Source of the DNA: Chara braunii
Taxonomy: Eukaryota; Streptophyta; Charophyceae; Charales; Characeae
Length of the DNA: 32,593 bases
Assembly (NCBI GenBank): GCA_003427395.1
Contig: BFEA01000201.1
Coordinates: forward strand, 389,804-422,396
Reading direction: 5' to 3'
Shown here: in pieces, positions 9,897 through 19,842 of the stretch
Layout: each line of letters opens with the position of its first letter
Numbering within the stretch: position 1 is the first letter of the stretch
The notes under the pieces: model-generated
The model's input: the letters and a program-made list of their open reading frames with translations, nothing else
What the model was told of the DNA's origin: nothing
Databases searched by the model: none
Program-made: the position numbers and the translations under genes

Positions 9897-10529
9897 CTAC
9901 CACCCCCTAGTTGGAATAGGCCAGTAGAGGCGGTACATGCCGGGGATCTCGGGGGGATGACGGGGAGGGGGTGGGGGTAGGAAGCGATTCATCTTTTCCA
10001 TCGTCACCGGGAGTTTCTCGTATCGGATGATCCGGCGGAAGCGGGGGAAATGATCGCCACTGCGGGGGAGGGAAGCGAGGTAACCGCGATAGAAGGAGGA
10101 GAGGGTGCGAAAAAATGCCGCTCGAAAGTTTTCGAAGTGGCGACAGGCGGGGATTGTCCCCGTGGCAACGCAGTAGACCTCTACCACGTTGCTTTGCTCC
10201 CATGCAACACTGAACAGCAGGAGATGCCAGCAGAATGTGGGAGCAGCGGACTGAAGGGAGGCGTGGGGGTGGACAGTGGCGAGTAAACGGGTAGAGTAGA
10301 AGTCACGGAAGATATGGGGATGGAAAGGGTGGGAAGGGAAGGTGACGGGGGTACGAATCTGTTCGAGGGTGAGGAAATCAAGGGGCCGGCGGGACAGCGT
10401 CCGAGGACGAAGGCCTATCACCCGCATCGGTACGTGGGCGAACTGGGGGACGGGTGGGGCTGGAGGAGGAGGGGGATCGGCGCCGTCTTCGTCGCGCGGT
10501 ACTCGAGATGGCGGCTGCAGGGCCGCCAT
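9897..10529 (-). CDS. Extra retrotransposon ORF (third after integrase), unknown function
   Basis: The frame is 210 codons from ATG 10529 to TAG 9897. It is also open upstream to 10730, overlapping the end of the previous ORF, so a frameshift fusion is possible; I chose the ATG because the upstream extension is Arg/Lys low-complexity sequence. Residues about 15-25 are a proline run. The middle is ordinary globular-looking sequence with aromatic and Cys/His residues (TFCWHLLLFSVAWEQ, ACRHFENFRAAFFRTLSSFY). Another proline run precedes the C-terminus. No signal peptide, membrane span or known motif is visible. The frame is intact although gag-pol is broken. Confidence 0.5.
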   Translation of the reverse strand: MAALQPPSRVPRDEDGADPPPPPAPPVPQFAHVPMRVIGLRPRTLSRRPLDFLTLEQIRTPVTFPSHPFHPHIFRDFYSTRLLATVHPHASLQSAAPTFCWHLLLFSVAWEQSNVVEVYCVATGTIPACRHFENFRAAFFRTLSSFYRGYLASLPRSGDHFPRFRRIIRYEKLPVTMEKMNRFLPPPPPRHPPEIPGMYRLYWPIPTRGW

Positions 10530-10587
10530 CTTCGGGCCTCGGCGGCTTTGGCTCCCTGGTCGGATTGCTACCGATGCGCAGGCTGGC

Positions 10588-11397
10588 TTAGCTAGCGGAC
10601 TCCAGCTGGCGCTTTCCGGAGGCAATCTCTTCGTGCCTTCGCGCCGCTTCCGGATCTTCCGTACGCGTCGCTTCCGCCGGCGGGGCTTCCCAGTCGGACC
10701 CAGGTCCTTCTTCTTTCTCTTCCTCCTCACTCAGGTCGGCCTCGCTATGTTTACTATGGCTTCCCTCCTCCGATGTTTCCTCGTCGTCGTCTTCTTCGTC
10801 GTCGTCGTCGTCGACCACCACTTCTTCTGCCCTCGGGTAGAAGGCGTAAGGGATGATCTGGTACGGCTTCAGATACTCCTGCCGCGATGGTAGCGTATCC
10901 TCGTCCCTAGGCTCCTCCAAGCACGAAGTCCACTGAAGGTACGGGTCCAAGGATCGCTCGAAAATGTACGGAGCAGGACTGTTGTCACTCTGAAAGTCCA
11001 TGTCGGGCGAGAGGTCGTCTGTCAATTGCACAATCGGTGCGATGAGCTCCTGTGCAATCAACTGACGGCGACCCGGTTGTACCGATCCAAAGAGGAATCC
11101 GATAAGATCTCCTTCCGCGTTAGTCCTCCAACCCTGTATGATTAGCAGCTCCGGACTCTCGATCCACGTGGGGTGCTCGACAGTGCCCATCCACTGCACT
11201 TGTACTTGGGCCAGGCAGAAAGACAATTCCTCAAAAGTCTCGCGCCACAGCCGCCAATGTCCAGGATTGATAAGAGGGACCGAAAGGGGTTCGAATGAGA
11301 AGAAGAGAGAAGGGTGAAGATCGGATTGCCAGAAGGTGGGGAACAGAGAGGGAAGACCGAAGATAGAGAGAGGAGCGAGAAGATTGGCGTGGTTCAT
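10588..11397 (-). CDS. Extra retrotransposon ORF (second after integrase), acidic tail
   Basis: 269 codons, with ATG at 11397 overlapping the stop of the preceding ORF in ATGA (11397-11394). The first 40 residues are hydrophobic and aromatic. Residues about 50-150 look globular (WRLWRETFEELSFCLAQVQV, LLIIQGWRTNAEGDLIGFLF). Residues about 190-230 form a run of Asp/Glu (a GTC/CTT repeat on the plus strand at about 10785-10830), followed by more Glu/Ser. I do not recognise a family. Acidic tails occur in nucleoplasmin-like and histone-binding proteins, but that parallel is only compositional. It is intact, with a stop at 10588-10590. Confidence 0.55.
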   Translation of the reverse strand: MNHANLLAPLSIFGLPSLFPTFWQSDLHPSLFFSFEPLSVPLINPGHWRLWRETFEELSFCLAQVQVQWMGTVEHPTWIESPELLIIQGWRTNAEGDLIGFLFGSVQPGRRQLIAQELIAPIVQLTDDLSPDMDFQSDNSPAPYIFERSLDPYLQWTSCLEEPRDEDTLPSRQEYLKPYQIIPYAFYPRAEEVVVDDDDDEEDDDEETSEEGSHSKHSEADLSEEEEKEEGPGSDWEAPPAEATRTEDPEAARRHEEIASGKRQLESAS

Positions 11398-11876
11398 CGG
11401 GGATGGGGGAAGGGAACGAGGGTGGGAATCACAACTGGCTGCTCGCTTGGTGATCGGTGAATACCGTCAAGATCCGATGCAGAGATCGGGATGATGTTAT
11501 ACCCTTCCCGGGCGAGGACGTGCTGCCATACGTTGGACACTTGCTCCGTCCATTCGCGCAGCGAGGCCAAGATCGTGGTATGCCTCAACGGATTGGCCGA
11601 GCTGATGTCGTCGGTGAATCCTACCGCTGTGGTGACGTGGCTCGTTCTGGGACCTGCTCGCCGATGAACTGCAGTAACCTCTGCGAATATTATCGCGTGA
11701 GGGCTTCCTTCTATCCGAAACGCGGCGGCGGCACAGATACCTTCGTCGCAGAAGAATTGCATCAGACGAAGGAGATCCGTATTGAGCCGAGGGTGACAAA
11801 CTTGCCGAATTTCCGAGATGTTGCCACGTGGCTGCCGCAGCTGTAAGTCAAGAACCCGCTCCGTGATAAAACTCAT
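11394..11876 (-). CDS. Extra retrotransposon ORF (first after integrase), unknown function
   Basis: 160 codons, with ATG at 11876 overlapping the integrase stop in ATGA (11876-11873). It ends in a second ATGA overlap with the next ORF. The composition is that of a normal soluble protein, with Ala/Ile-rich segments (CAAAAFRIEGSPHAIIFAEV) and a likely helix (TILASLREWTEQVSNVWQHVL). No motif is recognised, and no membrane span argues for an envelope protein. The two identical overlap signals suggest translation by termination and re-initiation, or descent from one ancestral reading unit. Confidence 0.55.
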   Translation of the reverse strand: MSFITERVLDLQLRQPRGNISEIRQVCHPRLNTDLLRLMQFFCDEGICAAAAFRIEGSPHAIIFAEVTAVHRRAGPRTSHVTTAVGFTDDISSANPLRHTTILASLREWTEQVSNVWQHVLAREGYNIIPISASDLDGIHRSPSEQPVVIPTLVPFPHPR

Positions 11877-12856
11877 GGCGAGGTCGGAGAGGAGTACGAG
11901 GGACAGGAGGAGGGAGAAAGAGGACAGAGGGTTAGATCGTCGTTGTTTTCCTCGCTTTCCGAAGGAGAAGAGGGAGGAAGATCGGAAGGAGGAAGGAGGC
12001 GGAGGTAGGAGGTATGCCGGACGATGGGGACGGAGTTGTGATTGGTGCTAGCCTCAGGCGCAATGCACACCATGTTAGCGCCGTTGGGTCCGAGCTCGAC
12101 AACGCTAAAACAGCCAGAGAATCTGGGAGCGACTTTCCGGTCGCGTGCACATTTACGTACCTGCACTAGGTCCCCTAATTTATATTGGTACAGGGGCCCA
12201 ACATTCCCCTTTCGAGCCTCATAGCTACGGATCTGTCTACCGTGGGCCAGTTCGGTCATCCTTTGCCTTTTTCGGGCTAGCTTCGGAACGGCCCGTTCCA
12301 TCAAGTCGGCGTACCTTTTGGCCTTGGCTCTGAGGGCTGCACACGTGTCTCTACCCCCTGCTTCGGCAATTTCCGAGTTACCCCGGTAATCAACACAGGG
12401 GAGGCTATTAATTCGAAGTTGAAAGGGGGTGAACCCCGTAGACTCGTGAGGGGTGGCCCGATGGATGCCGACAATCTGATATACGATTTCAGGCCAAGGA
12501 CGCGTGTCGTGTGCCGCTAAGTTCCTGCGAAGGGCGGTTTTAATCATACGGTTGGCATTCTCGGCCAACCCGTTCGACTGGGACACGTGGGGTGCCGTAT
12601 GTCGGAGCGTGATGCCCCTTCGCACAAGTAGTTCTTCTACCTCACCTTTAAATTCAGATCCATTGTCGGTTAGAATTTCTTCTGTATATAGATGGGTATA
12701 GAGGAACCGTTCGATGTACGTGGCTATTTCTGCGGCCCTTCGGGTCTTACAGGGATAGACTTCGATATACTTGGAAAAGTGGTCGATTAATACTAATAAA
12801 ATAGAATATTCACAGCGGTTTGGGCCAAGGGGCACGTCAATATCTGTCGTGTCCAT
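11873..12856 (-). pseudogene. Integrase catalytic core and C-terminal region
   Basis: The open part holds the retroviral-type integrase core: Asp in the MDTTDID start, Asp in ILTDNGSEF (residue 64) and Glu in SQSNGLAENANR (residue 99), giving the D,D-about-35-E triad that inserts the cDNA into host DNA. Residues about 170-215 are basic and helical, followed by a beta-rich C-terminal part (LGDLVQVRKCARD, PRFSGCFSVVELG, HTSYLRLLPP) like the usual C-terminal module of Ty3/gypsy integrases. A Ser/Pro-rich tail follows, and no chromodomain. The real protein starts further upstream; the ATG at 12856 is just the first after the upstream stops. This segment itself is uninterrupted. Confidence 0.9.
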
Positions 12857-13227
12857 ACTGACTCGCTGGAAGGGACGCTCTACTTCCGTTGGTACGATTG
12901 TGTTTCATCCCCGTATAGGGGCGCGATCAGCGGCACAGATCAGACAGTTAGCGACAATGTATTTGACATCATCTCGTATATTGGACCAGAATCATCGATT
13001 CTGGTCTACAGTTGCCTCCGTGACACGTATCGCGAAATGAGTGGTCTGTTCCTCGTGAGCAGATCGGATCCAATCTTATCTCTGGAAGGGATGGGGAACT
13101 GTCGGCCACGAACCCAATCCATCAGTTTTACGTTTTTCCAAATGACCGTTGATCCATCGATAGTCCCGAGATCTCTCGGTCGCCCTACGTCTGTCGCGTT
13201 TGGTGAGGTGGCCCAATGATAACCCCG
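12857..13227 (-). pseudogene. Linker and zinc-binding N-terminal domain of integrase, broken
   Basis: Two frames are needed. Down to about 13060 the PHD frame continues past a TAG (13228-13230) and reads WKNVKLMDWVRGRQFPIP. From there another frame reads SAHEEQTTHFAIR and, further on, VKYIVANCLICAADRAP: a His-rich part followed by C-x2-C, the HHCC zinc site that precedes the integrase core. TGA stops interrupt it at 12992-12994 and 12905-12907. Confidence 0.7.
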
Positions 13228-13716
13228 CTAATTTTGCGAATAAACTTTATCTGTCCAAACCTCCGCTCGTTGGTATTTTTCGTCGTATTCAGGGCCGTCC
13301 GTACGGGCGGCCTCGAATCGAACCTCCGTGGGGAGTTTGTTTGTTCTACATAGGGGGCACCTCCATTCCTTGCTACTCGTCCGATATCGTACGCAGGCCC
13401 CGTGCGCACGGTTGACACACGTGGCACATTCTACCCAATCGACAAACCCAGTTTCAAAGGGATGACAGTCGACCCCATAAACCCGTCCAATGCACGTGCA
13501 AAAATAACAGAATTTATCGGGGAGGGTAGCAAAGAAAGCTGAGGAAGTAAGAGGGACAGAATTAGTGGGAGAAGAGGGGGTTGTGAAGGCAGGCGGGGTA
13601 GTCATGATGACAAGGGGAAGAGACGGGACTGAATTAGTCTGCGTGTCACCTACTACTTCGACAGGATCTTCACTTGGCCGTACCGAGGTCCGATCTCCTG
13701 TTTTGGTTCGTTCCAC
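13228..13716 (-). pseudogene. PHD finger domain inside pol
   Basis: The 162-residue open stretch has a Pro/Ser/Thr-rich linker (residues 20-60) and then a C4HC3 zinc finger: C70-x2-C73, C97-x2-C100, H105, C108, C120-x2-C123 (bases 13348-13509). Trp94 sits before the second pair (WVECATC) and Trp118 before the last pair (EWRCPLC). This spacing and the two Trp positions are those of PHD fingers, which bind histone H3 tails, rather than of RING fingers or the CCHC gag knuckle. Extra cysteines are at 75 and 84. The domain follows RNase H after a frameshift near 13700 and leads, after a TAG at 13228, into the integrase linker, so it belongs to pol and is not a separate gene. Confidence 0.8.
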
Positions 13717-14018
13717 GGAATCACCTCCTCACTCTTCAGAAATTTATCTGACCGGTGCAATCGTATCAATCCATCCGCGTTCCCGTGTCTTTCGTACCTT
13801 CGATGACGGATGTCAAAGTCCATACTCTGCAGCACTGTTGCCCATCGCCCGATCATGCCTGAGTAATCCTTCGATTTCTTCAAAGCCATTAGGGGCTCAT
13901 GATCAGTTACCAAGGTGAATTTTCGTCTGTACAGGTAAGCACGAAAGCGACTGATTCCCCAGAGAGCCGCATAGCATTCTCCCGTCGGAGCGGCGTAGTT
14001 GCGTTTGCAGGCGGACAC
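13653..14018 (-). pseudogene. RNase H region of pol
   Basis: This has the typical Ty3/gypsy end of RNase H: SACKRNYAAPTGECYAALWGI (where the family has a conserved Glu), FTLVTDHEPLMAL (conserved Asp) and RHGNADGLIRLHR. The enzyme degrades the RNA strand of the RNA-DNA hybrid. It is in the same frame as the RT palm segment, separated by a TGA (14019-14021). The open stretch begins at a GTG, which is not a real start. It ends at a TAG (13653) in a frame different from the PHD part. Confidence 0.85.
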
Positions 14019-14734
14019 TCATTTGGACGCATATTCTATCACTCTCTCAATTCCGCTTGGTCCCTCCTGGGCAAGGATCGCCGAAATCGTCTCTCGCTGC
14101 CAGTCGATGATTAGAACAAAAGGCTTTTCGGGATCCGGTCTTATAAGGACCGGAGCCGAAATGAGGGCAGCTTTGAGTTTGAAAAACGCTTGATCGCACT
14201 CCGGCGTCCAGATCAACGGTTGATCCTTGCGCATGAGATTTGTGAGGGGTCCCGCAATTGCTGCGAAGCCCTTGATAAATCTTCGGTAATACGAAGCTAG
14301 GCCCAGAAAGGCGCGAACTTGTGTGATAGTGGTAGGTACTGGCGCGTCCCTGACAGCTGCCACCTTCTGCGGTTCCGGTTGGAGTCCCTTGTCTGTCACC
14401 ACGTGCCCCAGGAAGGAAATGGTGGTGAGAAAAAACTGACATTTCTCAAGCGCCACCTTGAAACCTGCATCTCGTAACGCATGCAGTGACCATTCGATGT
14501 GTTGCACGTGCCCTTCGTAGGAACTCGAATAGACCAGGACGTCATCCATGTACACAATCACGTAGTAGTTGATGATACTCGCGCCAAACGAGTCTTCCGT
14601 ATGAAGTTTTGAAAAGCCATGTTCATGGTCCGCTGAAAGGTCGCAGAGACATTGCAGATACCCATTGGACATCGAATCCACTGCCGCGTGCCCTCGAAAA
14701 GCACGAACGTTGTTTTTGGTCGATCTTCCTCTCA
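14019..14734 (-). pseudogene. Reverse transcriptase palm, thumb and connection
   Basis: This contains the catalytic YMDDVLVYS box (14541-14552 for YMDD) and the segments typical of Ty3/gypsy RT: KCQFFLTTISFLGHVV, VRAFLGLASYYRRFI, PLTNLMRKD, WTPECDQAFFKLKAAL, then the start of RNase H (PFVLIIDWQRETISAIL.QEG). The frame is entered by a shift near 14600. Before that the preceding RT frame carries on past a TGA (14732-14734) with DRPKTTFVLFEGTRQW and CPMGICNVSATFQR. Confidence 0.9.
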
Positions 14735-15767
14735 AACAAAAAAATGATGGAATCCATGGTGAACATCAAATTTGTTGAAAAATCGAGCAGTGCCAATCGC
14801 ATCCAATAATTCATCAATCCGTGGGAGGGGATACACATCTTTAATCGCGATGTCATTAAGCTTTCGATAATCAATGCAAATGCGAATCCCCCCAGCCTTC
14901 TTGGGTACTATCACTATAGGAAAAGACAACGGTCCTATAGCGGGTTCAATCCATCCATTAGCTTCGAATTCCTTAATCCGATGAAAGGCGGCCGCTCTTT
15001 GAGCTGGCGAGTACCGGTAGGGAGCGCAGCTGATGGGTGGATGATTTCCAGTGAGAATGGCATGTTCAATTACATTAGTTAACCCAATATCATTGTCATG
15101 CATGCTCAGCACATCTGCGTAACCATTCAATACACAGATTAGCGACTTCCGAAATTCCGCGGGAACGGGACTCGGGAGGGGGATTGCTGATTCCCCGGAC
15201 ATATTAAGGGGCATATCGATCCAGTCAACCGTCCGTTCCCGCCGCTCATGGACACTAGAGAAAACAAAACTACAGGTGCGAACAGAAAAGACAATTGTTA
15301 TCATCTGGGACTCAGCGGGGCTGATCATCTCCGTTTCTTTAGTTTCAGCGTCAGTCTCTGAATCAACTGAAGTCGGTTTCACAGTCAGTCCTGTTAGATC
15401 CGTCAATTTTTGCATTAGATTTGGCACATCACTTACCGGTGCTTCTGCGTTTTGTTTAATCAAGGCGATGATGACTCCTGTTGTTAGCAATGATCGGGGT
15501 GGGAAAACAGAAACGTCCAAATACTGTTTCGTTTGCTGATAACGTGTTCGTAAGGAAAGAGCTCCCTCGTACAAGGTGCAAGGGGGTTCCAAATCATCAG
15601 CCAGATCGGAGACTTGTAATATGAGTTCCCCGAGGAGGACGGAAGGACTGACCTGGGTGGTTAGAGGCGTGAATGTGCTGTCCTCGGAATCCACGTGGAA
15701 GCTTCGAGCGGTGTTGGGGCACACTAGAAATTCCTTGGGGGTTTCATGTTCGAAAAGTTCGACCAGC
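14735..15767 (-). pseudogene. Reverse transcriptase, N-terminal part
   Basis: The open stretch runs from just after a TAG (15768-15770) to a TGA at 14732. The last third is RT fingers and palm: HAILTGNHPPISCAPYRYSP, IVIVPKKAGGIRICIDYRKLN, YPLPRIDELLDAIG and the first catalytic Asp in KFDVHHGFHH. The preceding 200 residues are a protease-RT linker with no motif I recognise. It shares a frame with the protease upstream, separated by two stops (15881-15883 and 15768-15770). Confidence 0.88.
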
Positions 15768-15880
15768 TACTTCCATTCCTCTTTACTGGGCATCTCTTCT
15801 TCGTATTCTCGTTCCCTGATTCCCTCCCCGAGGCGCGAGGGGAAGCACTCCTTGGGATCAATGCCTCGGATCATCCCTAT

Positions 15881-16415
15881 TTAGGGTGAGTTGGGAACCC
15901 GTTTTATCGTTCGGGTGGAAACCCGCAAGGGAACAGTCTGAGGTTTTCCCCCAGTTTGTGTGAGCACCAGCTGCTTCGAATTGAAATGTAGTCGTGCACC
16001 TACCGCCATCGCCCAAGGTAATCCCGATAACACAGAATAGGAACGTACATCTATTACGAGCGCGTTGACAAGGACGTGTACTCGTCCTACTTTTACAGCC
16101 ACGTTCTCGATAATGCCTACGATATTCATTGCTTCCTCGTCGGCAGAGACATAGTTGTCTTTGCCAGATTGAGGAAGAACGGATCCAAGTCGTCCCGTCT
16201 TTTTGACAGTATCTAACGATATGGCTACTGCAGAAGACCCTGTGTCGATGAGGGCGTTAAACGGCTTAGCCCAAACTTCGCAGTCACATTCCGCACTTTT
16301 CCATAGTACTGGTCGAGCTCGTACGAAGTGATCCTTTTCTGCCAAAGAGATGGCGGCTACACGTGCGGCTTCGGGTTTAGGTTATTTTGCATATGGCTCG
16401 AGGGGTGCAACTTCC
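15881..16415 (-). pseudogene. Aspartic protease domain
   Basis: The active-site motif ALIDTGSSAVAIS (Asp codon 16244-16246) is followed by flap-like and hydrophobic strands (VHVLVNALVIDV, YSVLSGLPWAMA), as in retropepsins that cut the gag-pol polyprotein. The usual second motif (hydrophobic-LG) appears as VLSGLPW. The frame is interrupted by TAA at 16382-16384 and ends at TAA 15881-15883. It differs from the frame of the nucleocapsid part, so a shift is needed near 16430 in a GAAGAAGAAGG tract. Confidence 0.85.
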
Positions 16416-17069
16416 TCACCTTCTTCCTTCTTCTTCAACATCCGTTGTATGCGTTGATAGGTGAAGCGCTTTTTGATTTTTTTGGCAGTGTTGTAGAAGT
16501 TTATCGTTCGCCGCTTTAGATATGGTGAGCAGATGTCCTACTGGGATAGGTACACGAATATCTAATTGCTTGAGCGTTTTTAGCACATCAAAATCTCTTG
16601 TCCAAAACTGCGGTCCGGGATTGGATTCGCGATCGACCCATTCGAGATCATCCTGGGCCGATCGGATCGCTCCGATCATTCCGGCGAGATGAAGATACTC
16701 AAGGGGGTCGACTATGTCAGCAACGTCAGAGGAGGAAGCTCCTGATGTCGACGCCATTGTCGTCGAGGGGGAAGGCTGCTCCGGGGCGTATGCCACGAGT
16801 TCTTTTCCTGGGTCCGTATCCATCAGAGCGGCCGCTCGACCTTGATTGAGGGCGACGGGGGCTGCAGCAAGGGGGGGCTGATTGCGTTTCGGCTGCGAAC
16901 AGTCTTGAGCAAAATGCCCCGCCTGTTTACAGTTGAAGCATTCGATCTTTCCTGTTGGATTAGCAAACTGGGGAAACAGAGGGGCAAATCTTGGAGCAGG
17001 TAAGAGTGGAAACGACGCAGGGGCAGGCCGAGCAAGAGCTGGGTTAGGCTTAATGAGCCTGGTCATTAT
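16416..17069 (-). pseudogene. gag C-terminal part with nucleocapsid zinc knuckle
   Basis: This carries a CCHC knuckle, CFNCKQAGHFAQDC, that binds the genomic RNA, flanked by a Pro/Ala-rich stretch upstream. A spacer of about 130 residues follows (EYLHLAGMIGAIRSAQDDLEWVDR and others). In the same frame, upstream of a TAG at 17070-17072, gag sequence continues to about 17330 (THLAQM-type helix, QSEWISNLIQMQAAHMERLE). Confidence 0.88.
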
Positions 17070-17880
17070 CTATTCCAACCGTTCCATATGAGCGGCCTGC
17101 ATTTGGATCAAGTTGCTAATCCATTCGGACTGTTTGGTAGTAGCCGTATGGATCATTTGGGCAAGGTGTAGATTGGTTACGGTCGGCGAGGGGGGCTCAG
17201 ATGAAGGTCCGCTTCTGATGGCTGCGATCGATTGATTCACTGGGGGAAATGAAGGAGAAGCAGTCGGGATATCGGAAATGATTCCGCTGGGAAGGTCATG
17301 GTCGGGGCGGGGATAAAATCGTTCAACCGCCCCGCATGGTATCCGTAATATCTTCGTCTCCCTGGCTGATATATTTTTTTGTATCAGCCAAGTCTAATTC
17401 CAATGCTTTAGTAATGGTAGCCGATAACTGAGTTGTTTTTGGCGGAACCTTTTTCTGCAGTTTCCCTTTCAAGGTCGGACTTCGAAGGTGATCAATAAAC
17501 AAATCTCGAGCAGATGTGGTTTGAAATCGATCAACGAAATCGGGTAACAGTTCCCCTGGTCCTTGGGGTCGGTTTTTGAGCACGTACCAGGCGGCATCTT
17601 CACTAACCGTGTCGAATCGAGCCAAGAATGCAGGCTTAAAAGTCTCCCAATCTACCCATCTATGCTTTTTGAACCAGTCGTGTGATGTATTGCGGAGTAG
17701 TAAAGTCAGAACACGGGGAAGATCGGTTGCGCTGTAGTTTTGAGCTTCGACAGCTTCCAACCAAGCCTCGGGATGGGTATGGTTGGGGAAGAAGGGGAAG
17801 GGGGCAGGGATGCTAACGATCACCCTAGTACCGTCCACCATTGTTGCGGGTGCAGCCGCTCCAGACTGAGATCTGGTCAC
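17070..17880 (-). pseudogene. gag N-terminal part (retrotransposon gag domain)
   Basis: From ATG 17880, 185 codons read a typical Ty3/gypsy gag: AWLEAVEAQNYSATDLPRVL, LLRNTSHDWFKKH, WETFKPAFLARFD and LLPDFVDRFQTTSARDLFIDH. This protein forms the virus-like particle. The frame ends in TGA near 17323; a single frameshift there (in GGCGGTTGAACG) carries the reading on into the following gag segment, which ends at TAG 17070-17072. The start lies about 90 bases from the primer-binding site, so the internal leader is very short. Confidence 0.85.
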
Positions 17881-17961
17881 TGGGCGATCTCCACGAGCTA
17901 GTTGAGGGTCTCTCCTACCTCTCGCCAGTTCGACTTGCTATCATCAGAACCGACACGTGTC

Positions 17962-17974
17962 GGCTCCGATACCA
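17962..17974 (-). other. Primer-binding site (initiator tRNA-Met type)
   Basis: The sense strand reads TGGTATCGGAGCC directly after the 5' LTR. It is complementary to the 3' end of plant initiator tRNA-Met except at one base (plants usually have TGGTATCAGAGCC). This fixes both the element's orientation and the inner LTR edge at 17975. Confidence 0.9.
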
Positions 17975-18367
17975 ACCTCACGCCCTGTACTGTCTTTCGT
18001 TCAGGGTGTCAGCTGTGCGGAAAAGAGGCCCAAAAAAACAGCAAGATGGGGTATGCCAAGGATTTTTGGGAAATTGAGTGTGGGGACACAGACGGAACTG
18101 AAATCCCCCGTGTTGGTCCGATGGAGCAAGTCGATCGTTTTCGCGCGTCGCAAAATGTGCACGTGGTAAAGCGGGAAGAGAGGGAAAAATCCAAATTCAA
18201 TCCAAAAAGTACTGTCGTGCCTCCCACCGGGCTACAGCCCGTCGTTTAGAATAGAAAGGCTTGGGCACGCTTCGCGTGTCTCGTTTTCGTATCAAATCTC
18301 GTCGTCGTTCGCTGGTTAATTCTGAGTCTGACGTGGAGGGTCTCAGCCACGTGGCTCTTATGCTCGT

Positions 18368-18516
18368 CTTCGCTCCGCATACGGTAGTAAAAAACCCTGG
18401 ACTCGTAGCGCTCAAAACGCTGACATTCGGTGCACAGAGTGNCTTCGCTCCGCATACGGTAGTAAAAAACCCTGGACTCGTAGCGCTCAAAACGCTGACA
18501 TTCGGTGCACAGAGTG
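18368..18516. repeat. 74-bp direct duplication around a single N
   Basis: Bases 18368-18441 and 18443-18516 are the same sequence separated by one N. The left LTR has a single copy. The simplest reading is two overlapping contigs joined without merging. Confidence 0.8.
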
Positions 18517-19835
18517 CGCGGCTAGTAGGGTTCTACTGTCGTCCACGGAATGACAATCAACTCGTTAAACGGCAACAATACCGAGTAAGGTGGGAAGTGC
18601 GTATCGATAATAGCAAACCCGGCTTCTACAAACCCAGAACAGCGGTTGGCCAGAGGGAAGTAATATTGCCCGCCGATTTGTGCAACGGCTTCTCATACGT
18701 CCCACTCAAATACACGGGTCTTTTCCTCACTGTAAGGAAAAGGTCGCATTGGGATGGGAGATACGGGAGGCTGGCGCCCAATCGAAGGGTACATGTCAGT
18801 CCACATGTCAATCAATCACAAAATATCTTGAGACGTCATTAAGAACAAAAGCGATTCGCGCATCCCCCAATCAATCTTTTTGACACAAGAGAGAGAGCAG
18901 ACACAGATCAGCTTGATCACGCATATGGCTACGGGTCCGATCNATTCAACACAACGTAGGTCCCTGGGCGCCTTGTTTCTCAGGGCCGCCTCGTGGCTCG
19001 NCTGCTGATGTCGTGCAGCATAAGGCAGATGGCATGCGAAGTGCAAACGGAGTTACAGATCTAAGCACTCTTGCATTCTCGAACAAAATCCTGACGACAA
19101 TNGTCTAATCAACAAAGGAGTCACATATTCCATACATGCATTCACTGTGGAAGGTGCGAAAATGAGACATGCACCGGAAAAGATGGGTCGCATTGCACAG
19201 TACACACACATCCACCGTCCACAAGACAAGAAGGCGGGGTCCTTGCGTAGGAGGATTACCTAGGAAGCTAATGAAAGAGTTCCGGAAGAAGTTCTTTTAC
19301 ACAAGAGAAGCGCACCGATTTGCTCCTACTTAGCAGAGAAAGCGAGAGACAATCAATCGAGACACATCCCTGTTCAAAAGTAGAGAAAAGAGAGGGGGGG
19401 GGGGAGAGAGAGAGAGAGAGAGAGTCGAGATAGGTGATGACCAGATCTGGGAGAGAGACATTCGACATGACCACCATGCACTCACACCAAAGGTAAAGAT
19501 CCGCAACAACAAAGGCGCATTCGCCGTTAATTCCAATATGGCCCCGGGCCAATCACTCACTCAACTCCAATCATCGAACCTCATACCCGCACCGACGATC
19601 CCGGCCGTCGCGTGCTAATTCCCACCACTGCGATCACCACCCCGCTGTCGTAAGCTCGACACGGTTCGCCCGGATCCCACAGTCCGTCGTGGCGATCAAG
19701 TGCGCAACCGGCCAAACTATCGTCAGCCCGACAAGACTTTCCGACTCGCATCAACACACTCTGCCTAACCACTGCTTCCCGGAAGCTGGCTTAGGAGTTG
19801 AGAACGTAAGAGAGCTTTGAGGACGCGCTTGCGGG

Positions 19836-19842
19836 TTTTATA
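19836..19842 (-). promoter_or_regulatory. TATA box of the 5' LTR promoter
   Basis: CTATAAAACC on the sense (minus) strand. It is the only clear TATAAA-type site I found in the LTR, placed about 920 bases from its start. Transcription would begin roughly 30 bases downstream, near 19805-19812, and run leftward into gag. Confidence 0.6.

Noticed and set aside
11394-11876. Envelope gene after integrase
   Set aside because: None of the three extra ORFs has a convincing signal peptide, fusion segment or membrane anchor.
11873-17880. Stops in gag-pol as a sign of C-to-T mutation by methylation or RIP
   Set aside because: Any TAA, TAG or TGA is one transition from a Gln or Arg codon, so the pattern proves nothing without comparison to other copies.
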